Positions 39,901 to 51,900 of a DNA stretch of 64,000 nucleotides are shown piece by piece (the first letter of the stretch is position 1; each line of letters begins with the position of its first letter). The notes under the pieces were generated by a model. It searched no databases and was not told the origin of the DNA. It saw only the letters and a program-made list of their open reading frames with translations. A program made the translations under genes and the position numbers. Location of the stretch: contig NZ_FNUJ01000015.1 in the NCBI RefSeq assembly GCF_900107925.1, positions 124,001-188,000 of the forward strand, written 5' to 3'. The stretch comes from Amycolatopsis pretoriensis. GTDB taxonomy: Bacteria; Actinomycetota; Actinomycetes; Mycobacteriales; Pseudonocardiaceae.

Positions 39901-42900
39901 TCGCGGCGCTCGCCCCGGTGATCGGGGACGCCGCCGCCAGCCCGGACCGCGGGCCGGTGACCGGTGACGTCGTGCTGACGCCGATCCAGTGCTGGTTCTT
40001 CGACACCGTCGCGGTGCCGTACCGGTTCGACCAGGCGATCGCGGTCGACCTCGCGGAGAACGTCGGCGAAGTCGCTCTCGCCACGGCGCTGTCCGCGCTG
40101 ACCGAGCACCACGACGCCCTGCGGATGCGGTTCGAGCCCGATGGAGACGGCTGGCGGCAGCACAACGCCCCCATCGGCGATGGGCACTCGCTGCTGAGGT
40201 GGGCGCTGTCCGGGGAGCCCGGCCGGCGCGTGCTGCACCTGGCCGCGCACCACCTGGTCGTCGACGGCGTGTCGTGGCGGCTGCTGCTCGAAGACCTCGA
40301 CCGCGCCTACCACCAGGTCACTCGCGGCGAAGCCGTCGACCTCGGCTCGCGGACGACGTCGTTCCGCGACTGGGCCGGGAAGCTCTCCGCCCACGCCGAA
40401 GCGGGTGGTTTCGACGACGAACTCGGCCACTGGCAGAGCCTGCCCGAGGCGGCCCCGATCCCGGTCGACGGCCACGGCGCGAACACGGTCGGCCGGGCCC
40501 GGGAAGTCACCGTCCGGCTCACCGCCGAGGAGACGCGGGCGCTGCTGCGGCAGGTGCCCGAGGTGTACCGGACGCAGGTCAACGACGTGCTGCTGACCGC
40601 GCTCGGCCGCGTACTGGGGGAGTGGACCGGGCACGTCCCGGTGATCGACCTCGAAGGCCACGGCCGCGAAGAACTGTTCGGCGACCTCGACCTGTCCCGG
40701 ACGGTCGGCTGGTTCACCAGCATGTTCCCGGTGGCCCTCGACGTGCCGGACGACTGGGGTACCGCGCTGAAGTCCGTGAAGGAGCAGCTGCGGGCGGTTC
40801 CGCGGCGTGGGATCGGCTACGGCGCCCTGCGCTACCTGACCGGGACGGCGCCGGTGATCACCCCGCCCGTCAGCTTCAACTACCTCGGCCAGTTCGACCT
40901 GCCCGGCGACCTCTACGCCGGCCTGCACCGCGAGCTGTCCCTCGACGCCGACCCCAGCGACAGCCGCCCCCACCTCCTCGAAGTCGTCGGGCGGGTCGAC
41001 GGCGACACGCTCGAATTCGGCTGGCACTACGCCGAAGGCGTCCACGACGAATCCACCGTCCGCCGGCTGGCGGACGGGATGCTCGATGCGCTGCGGGCGA
41101 TCGCAGAGCACTGCGCGGACCCGGCCGCGGGCGGTCGCACGCCGTCCGACTTCCCCCTCGCGCGGCTAGACCAGTCCACACTGGACACCTTGGCCGGCGA
41201 CGGCCGCGCGATCGAAGACGTCTACCCGCTGACGCCGATGCAGGCCGGCATGGTCTTCCACGACCTGGCCCAGCCCGGCGAGCGCGTCTACTTCGAACAG
41301 ATCTCCTTCACCCTCGACGACGTACCGGATCCGCGCCGGCTCGGGGAGGCGTTCCAGCGGGTCGTCGACCGGACCCCGGTGCTGCGCAGCCGGATCGTCT
41401 GGGACGGCGTACCCGAGCCGCTCCAGATCGTGCAGCGCACGGCGGAACTCCCGGTCACCTACGACGTCGACGAAGCCGAGTACCTCGCCGCGGACCTGGC
41501 CGAAGGGCTGGACCTGACGAAGGCGCCGCTGGCCCGGCTGGCCGTCGCGCAGGCGTCCGGCACGGCCGTGCGGGTGATCTGGACGTTCCACCACGTCCTG
41601 CTCGACGGCTGGAGTGTCTTCGGCATCCTCAACGACGTCGTCGCGCTGCTGCGCGGCGAAGAACCCCCTGCGCGGCGCCCGTTCCGCGAGTACGCGGCCT
41701 GGCTGGCCGGCCAGGACGACACCCTCGCCGAGACGTACTGGCGTGCCGGACTCGCCGGCGTGACACCCACGCCGCTGCCCGGCGAGCGGGTGTCCGGCCA
41801 CGCCCACTCGGCCAGTTCCAGCGCCCGCGTCCCCCTGGAGCTCGACGACACGGGGTCGGCGGCGGTGTACGCCTTCGCCCGCCGCCACCGGCTGACCGTG
41901 AACACCCTCGTCCAAGGTGCCTGGGCCGCGTTGTTGTCCCGCTACAGCGGCGAACCCGAGGTCTGCTTCGGCGCGACGGTGTCCGGCCGCCCGGCCGAGC
42001 TGCCCGGCGCGGACGACATCCCCGGCCTGTTCATCAACACCCTCCCCGTCCGCGTCCGGCTCGACCCGGACCACGGCGTCGCCGCCTGGCTGCGCGAACT
42101 CCAGGCCGCGCAGGCGGAATCCCGGCGGTTCGGGCACGTCGGGCTGCCCCGGCTGCAGACGTGGAGCGGCACCGGCGGCAGCCTGTTCGACAGCATCGTC
42201 GTCTTCGAGAACTACCCGGTCGACGAGGTCTCCGGGCTGCGGGACGTCGTGGCGGCCGAGCGCACCAACTACCCGCTCGGGCTGGTCGCCTACCCGGGCC
42301 GCCGGCTGTCGCTGGTGCTGACCCACGACCCGGCGGTCATCGCCCCGGCGGTCGCCGCCCGGCTCGCCACCCACCTCGAAGCCCTGGTCCGGGGCATGGT
42401 CGCCGCGCCGGACGCGCCGGTCACGCGGGTGCCGATGCTGTCGGCCGCCGAAGTCCGGCAGCTGGTCAGCGACCGCAACGACACCGCGAGCCCGGTGCCG
42501 GCGGTGACCGTGCCCGAGCTGTTCGACGCCCGCGTGCGCAGTCATCCGGCCGCGGTCGCGCTGGTGACCGACGAACAGACCGTCACCTACGGCGAGCTCG
42601 ACGTCCGCGCGAACCGGCTGGCCCACCGGCTCCTCGAGTTCGGCGTCCGGCCCGAAGACCGGGTCGCCGTCCTGATGGACCGTTCGCCCGCGCTGGTCGT
42701 CGCCGAGCTGGCCATCCTCAAGGCCGGGGCCGCGTACCTGCCCCTGGACCTGCGTGCTCCCGCCGACCGGCTGCGACTGCTCCTCGCCGAAGCCGGGGCG
42801 GACGTGCTCGTCACCGACGCGACCTGGCTGGCGACCGCCGAGGAAGTCCACAGTGGACCTGTCGTCACGGGCGCCGACGACCGGCCCGAAATGCCGCCGG

Positions 42901-45900
42901 AGGTGCGGGTCGAGGCCGATCAGCTCGCCTACGTCATCTACACGTCCGGGTCGACCGGCAAGCCCAAGGGTGTCGCCGCGCGGCACCGCGATGTCGTCAC
43001 CCTGGCCGCGGACCGGCGGTTCGCCGCGCACGACCGGGTGCTGCTGCACTCGCCGCAGGCCTTCGACGCCTCGACCTACGAGCTGTGGGTCCCGTTGCTG
43101 AACGGCGGCACGGTCGTGCTCGCCCCGCCCGGCGACCTCGACGTCCACACCCTCGGCCGCGCGCTCACCACGCACGGCGTCACCGGCGCGTTCCTCACCA
43201 CCGGGCTGTTCCGGCTGGTCGCCCAGGAAGCCCCCGAGGTCTTCGCCGGGCTGCGCGAGGTCTGGACCGGCGGCGACGCCGTGCCCGCGGCCGCCCTGCG
43301 CCGCGTCCAGGCCGCGTGCCCCGGCGTCCTCGTCGCCGACGTCTACGGCCCCACCGAGACCACGACCTTCGCGACCGTGCACCCGCTGCCCGGCGACATC
43401 CCCGACGTCGTTCCGATCGGGGCGCCGCTGGACAACACACGCGTCTACGTCCTCGACGGCGACCTGCGCCTCGCCCCGCCGGGCGCGCCCGGCGAGCTGC
43501 ACATCGCCGGCGCCGGGCTCGCGCGCGGCTACCTCGGCCGGCCCGGCCCGACCGCCGACCGGTTCGTCGCGGACCCGTTCGGGCCGCCGGGGGAGCGGAT
43601 GTACCGCACCGGCGACCTCGTGCGCTGGACCGCCGAGGGCGCGCTCGAATTCGTCGGCCGCGTCGACGAGCAGCTGAAGGTCCGCGGCTTCCGCGTCGAG
43701 CCGAGCGAAATCGAGGCGGCGCTCGGCGAGCACCCGGACGTCGTGCAGGCCGCGGTGCTGGCCCGCGCGGACGGCGGCGTCAAGCGGCTGGTCGCCTACG
43801 TCGTCGGCGAAACCGCCGGGCTGGCGGAGTTCCTCGGCCGGACGCTGCCGGACTACATGGTGCCCGCCGCGTTCGTCCGGCTGGACCGGTTCCCGGTGAA
43901 CGTCAACGGCAAGCTCGACCGGAAAGCGCTACCCGCGCCGGACTTCGGCGGCCGGGAGCACGTGGCTCCGCGCACCGACCGCGAACGCGTGGTCACCGAG
44001 ATCTGGGCCGAGGTGCTGGGCGTCGAGCGCGTCGGCGCGACCGACGACTTCTTCACCCTCGGCGGCGACTCGATCCTCAGCATCCAGGTCGTGTCCCGCG
44101 CCCGCCGGGCCGGCCTCGAATTGCTGCCCGGCGACCTGTTCGCCCACCGCACGCCGGCGGCGCTCGCCGCGGCGGCGCGTACCGCCACCGAGACCGCCGA
44201 GCGCGGCCCGGTCAGCGGTCCGGTGCCGCTGACGCCCATCCAGCGCTGGTTCTTCGCGACGCAGACCACGGCGCCGGACCACTTCCACCAGTTCGTCCAC
44301 TTGGGACCGGACACTGTGGACGTCGGCGCGGCCCGCCAGGCCGTCGACGCGCTGCTGGCCCACCACGACGCCCTCCGGATGCGGTTCACCCACGACGAAG
44401 GCGGGTGGCACCAGGAAAACGGCGCGGTCGGCGCCGAAACCCCGCTCGTGCGCCTCGAGGTCGCCGAGCACGACGTCAAGCTCGCCGTGCACCACCTCGT
44501 CGTCGACGGCGTCTCGTGGCGCGTGCTTATCGAGGACTTCGAACGCGCCTACGAGCAGGCGCTGCGCGGCGAGCCGATCGACCTCGGCCCGCGCACGACG
44601 TCGTTCCGCGAGTGGGCGACCCGCCTCACCGAGCACGCCGAGGCCGGCGGCTTCGACGACGAACTCGCCCACTGGCGGGGCCTGCCGGAAGCGACGCCGA
44701 TCCCGGTCGACGGCGAAGGCGACATGACGGTCGCCGGGATGCGATCGGTCACCGTCCGGCTGCCCGAACCCGAGACGACCGCCTTGCTGCGCGAGGTCCC
44801 GCCGGTCTACCGGACGCAGGTCAACGACGTGCTGCTGACCGCGCTCGGCCGGGTGCTGCGGGACTGGACCGGGGCGACGCCCGTCGTCGCCCTCGAAGGC
44901 CACGGCCGCGAGGACCTGTTCGCCGATGTCGACTTGTCGAGGACGGTCGGTTGGTTCACCAGCGTCTTCCCGGTGGCCCTGGACGTCCCGGACGACTGGG
45001 GCACCGCGCTCAAGGCCGTCAAGGAGCAGCTGCGCGCGGTTCCGCGCCGCGGCATCGGCTACGGCGCCCTGCGGTACCTGGCCGGCACCGCCCCGGCGAT
45101 CGACCCACAGGTCAGCTTCAACTACCTCGGGCAGTTCGGTTCCGGGCGCCTCGAATCCGACGAGAGCCCGCGCTCGGCGCGGGCGCACCTGCTCGACGTC
45201 GTCGGCCGCGTCGAAGCCGGGGAACTCGAACTGACCTGGTACTACGCCGAGGGCGTCCACCAGGAACCCACAGTGGACTCCCTGGCCACCGCGATGCTCG
45301 ACATGCTGCGCGAGATCGTCCGGCACTGCGCGGAACCCGGAGCCGGCGGCCGTACGCCGTCCGACTTCCCCCTGGCCAAGATCGATCAGTCCACATTGGA
45401 CGAACTGGTCGGCGACGGGCGCGCGGTCGAGGACGTCTACCCGCTGACGCCGATGCAGTCCGGCATGGTCTTCCACGCGCTGTCCCAGCGCGAGGAACGC
45501 GTCTACTTCCAGCAGGTCGCCTTCGTGCTCGACGGCGTCCGCGACCCGGCAGCCCTCGAACGCGCCTGGCGGCGGGTCGTCGAGGAGACCCCGGTGCTGC
45601 GCACGCGGATCGTCTGGGAGGACGTGCCCGAGCCCGTCCAGGTCGTTCAGCGCCACGCCGACGTCCCGATCACCCACCTCGACTGGCGCGGCCGCACCCC
45701 GGACGAGCGCCAAGAGGCCTGGCAGGACGTCCTCGCCGCCGACCGCGCCCGCGGCCTCGACCTCACCGAGACGCCGTTGCTGCGCCTGGTGCTGGCGCGT
45801 CTGTCCGACACCGAAGTCCGCGTGCTGTGGACGTTCCACCACGTCCTGCTCGACGGCTGGAGCGTCTTCGGCGTGCTGTCCGACGTTTTCGCCGCCTACG

Positions 45901-48900
45901 CCGGCGGTGCACTGCCCGAGCGGCCGCCGTTCCGCGACTACGTGGCCTGGCTGGCCCGCCAGGACGACGCCGCGGCGGAACGCCACTGGCGCGCGGAACT
46001 CGGCGACCTGGTGGAACCCGCCCGGCTGCCCTTCGACCGCGTGCCCGCGCAAGCCCACACCACCCGGTCCTCGCAGTGGCTGCGCATCCCGCTAGAGAAC
46101 TCCGACCGGCTGCGGGACGCGGCTCGGCGCGCCGGGCTCACGGTGAACACGGTCCTGCAGGGCGCGTGGGCGCTGCTGCTGGCTCGCCTCGGCGGCGAAC
46201 GGGACGTCTGCTTCGGCACGACGGTGTCCGGCCGCCCGGTCGAACTGCCCGGCGCCGACGACGTCACCGGCATCTTCATCAACACGCTGCCCGTGCGCGT
46301 CACCGTCGCGGGCGGATCGGTGGCGGACTGGCTGGCCGCGTTGCAGGCGCGCCAGGTCGAGTCGCGCCGGTACGGGCACCTGCCGCTGACGAAGCTGCAG
46401 GCGTGGAGCGGTACCACGGGGAGTCTCTTCGACAGCATCGTCGTGTTCGAGAACTACCCGGCCGACACCGCGGCGGCGCACGGCCTGACCTTGCGGGACG
46501 TCGACGCGGCCGAGACGACCAACTACCCGCTCAGCGTCGTCGCCTCGCCGGGGGAGCGCATCACCCTCGACGTCGGCTACGACCCGGACCTGTTCGACAC
46601 CGCGACGGCCGAGCGGATCGCGCGGCAGCTCACCGGCGTCCTCGACGCCTTCGCCGCGGACCTGAACCGGCCCCTGTCCGACGTCGACCTGCTCACCGAA
46701 GCCGAACGCCGGCAGGTGCTGATCGAGTGGAACGCCACCGCACACCCGCTGCCGGACGACGATCTGGCGCACCTGTTCGCCGCCCAGGTCGAGCGCACCC
46801 CGGACGCCGTCGCGTTGACCGGGGACGGCTTCCAGCTGACCTACGCCGAACTGGACGAGGCCGCCGACCGGCTCGCGCGGCACCTGGTCTCGCTCGGTGC
46901 CGGGCCCGAACGCCTGGTCGGGGTGCTCATGGACCGCTCGCCCGGGCTGCTCGTCGCCGAACTGGCGATCATCAAGGCGGGCGCGGCCTACCTGCCGCTG
47001 GACACCCGCGCACCCGCACCCCGGCTCAAGACCCTCCTCACCGGCGTGACGATCCTCGTCGCCGACGACAGCTGGGCCTGGACCGCCCGGGCGATCCACA
47101 AGGGACTCGTCGTCGTGCCGGACGGCCGGACGGCGGACGTGCCGCTGCCCACCGCGGACCGGGACAACCTCGCCTATGTGATGTACACGTCCGGTTCGAC
47201 GGGGACGCCGAAGGGCGTGGCCGTGCGCCGGCGGGACGTCGTGGCGCTGGCCGCCGACCGGCGGTTCGGCCCGCACGACCGGGTGCTGCTGCACTCGCCG
47301 CACTCGTTCGACGCCTCGACGTACGAACTCTGGGTCCCGCTGCTCACCGGCGGCACGGTCGTCGTCGCGCCGCCGGGCGACCTCGACGTCGACACCCTCG
47401 GCCGGCTGCTCACCACGCACGGCGTGACCGGCGCGTTCCTCACCACCGGGCTGTTCCGGCTGGTCGCGCAGGAAGCCCCGGCCGCCTTCGCGGGGATGAG
47501 GGAGGTGTGGACCGGCGGCGACGCCGTACCGGCCGCCGCCCTGCGCCGCGTCCGCGAAGCCTGCCCCGGCACCGTGGTCGCCGACGTCTACGGCCCCACC
47601 GAAACCACGACCTTCGCGACCGTGCACCCGATGCCCGGCGCGGTCCCGGACGTCGTCCCGATCGGCAAGCCCCTGGACAACATGCGCGCCTACGTCCTCG
47701 GCCCGGACCTGCGGCCGGTGCCGCCCGGCGCCCCCGGCGAGCTGTACCTCGCCGGGGAAGGCCTGGCCCGCGGGTACCTCGGCCGGCCCGGGCTCACGGC
47801 CGAGCGGTTCGTCGCCGACCCGTTCGGGCCGGCGGGGGAGCGGATGTACCGCACCGGCGACCTCGCGCGCTGGACCGCCCGCGGCGAACTGGAGTTCGCC
47901 GGCCGCGCCGACGAGCAGGTCAAGGTCCGCGGGTTCCGCATCGAGCCCGGCGAGATCGAAGCCGCGCTGGCCGCCCACCCCGGGATCGCCCAGGCCGCGG
48001 TGGTGGCGCGCGAAGACCACGGCGTCAAGCGCCTGGTCGCCTACTTCACGGGCGACGGCAACGACTTGGCCGAATTCCTCGGGCAGACGCTGCCCGACTA
48101 CATGGTCCCGGCCGCGTTCGTCCGGCTCGAGCGCTTCCCGTTGAACGTCAACGGGAAACTCGACCGGCACGCCCTCCCGGCCCCGGACTTCGCCGCGGGC
48201 GGCACCCGCCGGGCGCCGTCGACCGAGGCCGAGCGGGCCTTGGCCGCGATCTGGGCGGACGTGCTCGGCGTCGAGGACGTCGGCGCCGAGACGAACTTCT
48301 TCGAACTCGGCGGCGACTCGATCCTCAGCATCCAGGTCGTCTCCCGCGCCCGCCGCGCCGGCCTGACCCTGCTGCCGCACGACGTCTTCCGGCACCCGAC
48401 CCTGGCCGCGCTCGCGGCCCACGCCGGCACCGACGACGGCCCGCGCGCCGAACAGGGCCCGGTCACCGGTGACGCACCGCTCACCCCGATCCAGCGGTGG
48501 TACTTCGAAACCCAGCCCGCGCGGTTCGACCAGCGCGTCGTCCTCGAGGATGTCGACGAGGCGGCCGTACGCGGTGCGCTCGAGGCGGTGTGGGCGCACC
48601 ACGACGCTCTCCGCCTGCGGTTCGAGGGTGGCGTCCAGCACGGCGAGCCGGTGTGGCCCGCGGAGCTGCTCACCAAGGAGGTCTCGTTCGACCTCGGGCG
48701 CGGGCCGCTGCTGAACGCCGTCCTCGACGGGCGGCGGCTGCTGCTCGCCGCGCACCACCTGGTCGTCGACGGCGTCTCGTGGCGGATCCTCTTGGAGGAC
48801 TTCCAGGCGGCGTACCGCGGTGAGGACCTCGCGCCGAAGACGACCTCGTTCCTCGCCTGGGCCCGGAAACTGGCCGAGCACGCCGAAGCCGGCGGCTTCG

Positions 48901-51900
48901 ACGACGAACTCGACCACTGGCGGAGCCTGCCGCCCGTGCCGCCGCTGCCCGCCGACGGCGAGGGCCCGGCCACCATCACCGACAGCCGCGAAGTCACCGT
49001 TCGGCTCACGGGCGACGAGACGCGGGCGCTGCTGCACGACGTCCCCGAGGTCTACCGGACGCAGGTCAACGACGTCCTGCTGGCCGCGCTCGGCCGCGTG
49101 CTGCGGGACTGGACCGGGCACCCCCCGGTGCTCGACCTCGAAGGCCACGGCCGCGAAGAACTCTTCGACGACGTCGACCTCTCCCGGACGGTCGGCTGGT
49201 TCACCACGATGTTCCCGGTCGCCGTGGACGTCCCGGACGACTGGGGCACGGCGTTGAAGTCGGTCAAGGAACAGCTGCGGGCGGTGCCGCGGCGCGGCAT
49301 CGGTTACGGCGCCCTGCGGTACCTGACCGGCACGGCCCCCGCGATCGACCCCTTGGTCAGCTTCAACTACCTCGGCCGGTTCGACGACGCCGCCGGCGGC
49401 CTCGACGCCGACGTCGACCCGGACGCACCCCGCACGCACGCCCTCGACGTCGTCGGCCGGGTCGTCGGCGGGGAGCTGGAACTGACCTGGTCGCACATCG
49501 CCGGCGTACACCACCGGGACACCGTCGAGAACCTCGCCGAGCGGATGCTGACGGCGCTGCGGGAAATCGTCGCGCACTGCGCCGAACCGGGCGCGGGCGG
49601 CCGGACCCCGTCGGACTTCCCCCTGGTGTCGCTCAATCAGTCCATAGTGGACGACCTGGTCTCGCGGGGTGCCGAGGACGTCTACCCGGTGACGCCCATG
49701 CAGGGCGGCATGGTCTTCCACGGGCTGTCCCAGGCCGGCCAGGGCTTGTACTTCGAGCAGGCGACCTTCGTGCTCGACGGCGTCACCGACGTCGACCGGC
49801 TCGCCGAAGCCTGGCAGCGGGTCGTCGACCGCACGCCGATCCTGCGCACCGCGTTCGTCTGGGCCGGGGTCGCCGAACCGGTCCAGGTCGTGCACCGCGA
49901 AGTCACGCTGCCGGTCCGCCGCCTCGACTGGACCGGGGGCGACCGCGACGAGGAACTGCGCAAGCTCCTCGCCGAGGACCGCGCGGAAGGCCTCGACCTC
50001 GGCGCGGCGCCCCTGCTCCGGGTCGCGCTGGCCCGGCTCTCGGCCACCGAAGTCCAGGTGCTGTGGACGTTCCACCACGTCCTGCTCGACGGCTGGAGCG
50101 TCTTCCAGGTGCTCTCCGACGTCTGCACCGCCTACGCCGGGCAGCCGCTGCCCGCGCGGCCGCCGTTCCGCGACTACCTCGCTTGGCTGGGCCGCCAGGA
50201 CCAGGCGGACGCCGAACGCTTCTGGCGCGCCGCGCTCGAAGGGATCGAGGGCCCGACGCCGATCCCCGCCGACCGGACGCCGGCCCCGGGCCACGCGCCG
50301 GTTTCGGCCGAGTGGCTGCCGGTCAAGCTCGACGAGCCCGCCACGGCCCGGCTCGACGCCTTTGTCAAACGCCACGGCCTCACCCACAACGTCGTGCTGC
50401 AGGGCGCGTGGGCGCTGCTGCTGTCGGTCTACAGTGGACGCGACGACGTCGTGTTCGGCGCCACCACCTCCGGCCGCCCGGCCGAAGTGCCCGGCGTGGA
50501 CGACATCACCGGCATCTTCATCAACACCCTGCCGGTCCGAGCCGGCGTCGACCGCCGCGCCCGCGTGGCGGACTGGCTCGCCGGGCTGCAGGCCGCGCAG
50601 GCGGAGGCCCGCGGGCACGGGCACGTGCCGCTCGCCCGCGTCCAGGACTGGGCGGGCCTGCCCGGCGGCGTCGACCTGTGCGCCAGCCTGGTCGTGTTCG
50701 AGAACTACCCGATCACCGGCGCGGCCGCCGGTCACGGCCTGACCGTGCGCGGCCTGTCGGCGCGGGAAACGACCAACTTCCCGCTCACCGTGGTCGCGTC
50801 GCCGGGCGCCGAGCTGTCGGTCGACGTCGGCTACGACCCGGGCCTCTTCGACGCCGCGACGGTGTCCCGCCTGGCCGGGCACCTGCTGACGGTCCTCGGC
50901 GAGCTGGCCGCGGACGGCGACCGGACCCTCGGCGCGGTCACGATGACCACCCCGCAGGAGTCCCGGCTGCTGGCGCAGTGGTCGGCGACCGGCGACGAGC
51001 CGCCGGCCCGGTCGCTGCCCGCGCTGTTCGCCGAGCAGGTCCGCACCCGGCCGGACGCGGTCGCGGCCGTCCTCGACGGCGAGGCGGTCACCTACGCCGA
51101 GCTGAACCGCCGGGCCAACCGGCTCGCGAACCGCCTGGTGGGCCTGGGTTTGCGGCCGGAGGAACCGGTCGGGCTCGCCGTGTGCCGCACCGACGCCGTG
51201 GTCGCCGAGCTGGCCGTGGTCAAGGCCGGCGGCGCCTACCTGCCGATCGACACCCGCGCCCCGGCCGAACGGCAGAAGCTGCTGCTCGACGGTGTCCGGT
51301 TCGTCGTCTCGGCCGCGGAGTACCCGGTCGGGCAGACCGTGTTGCTGTCCTCTGTGGACGACGAGTCCGCCGCGGACCCCGAGGTCGCTGTCGATCCCGA
51401 CCAGGCGGCGTACGTGATGTACACGTCCGGGTCCACCGGCGTGCCCAAGGGGGTCGTGGTGCGCCACCGCGATGTCGCCGCGCTGGCCGCCGACCGGCGG
51501 TTCCGCGGCGGCGCGCACGACCGCGTCCTGCTGCACTCGCCGCTGGCCTTCGACGCCACGACGTACGAGCTGTGGGTGCCGCTGCTCGGTGGCGGCCGGG
51601 TGGTCGTCGCCCCCGGCGAAGGCGTCGACGCGCCGGCGTTGCGCGACCTCGTGCGCGAGCACGGCGTGACCGCGATGTGGATCACCGCCGGGCTCTTCCG
51701 CGTCCTCGCCCAGGAAACCCCGGACTGCTTCAGCGGTTTGCGCGAAGTCTGGACCGGCGGCGACGTCGTCCCGGCGACCTCGGTGCGGCGCGTGCTGACC
51801 GCGTGTCCGGGGCTGCGGGTCGTCGACGGCTACGGACCGACCGAGACCACGACGTTCGCGACCGCGCACCCGATGGCCGACGTCGTCGGGGACCGGATCC

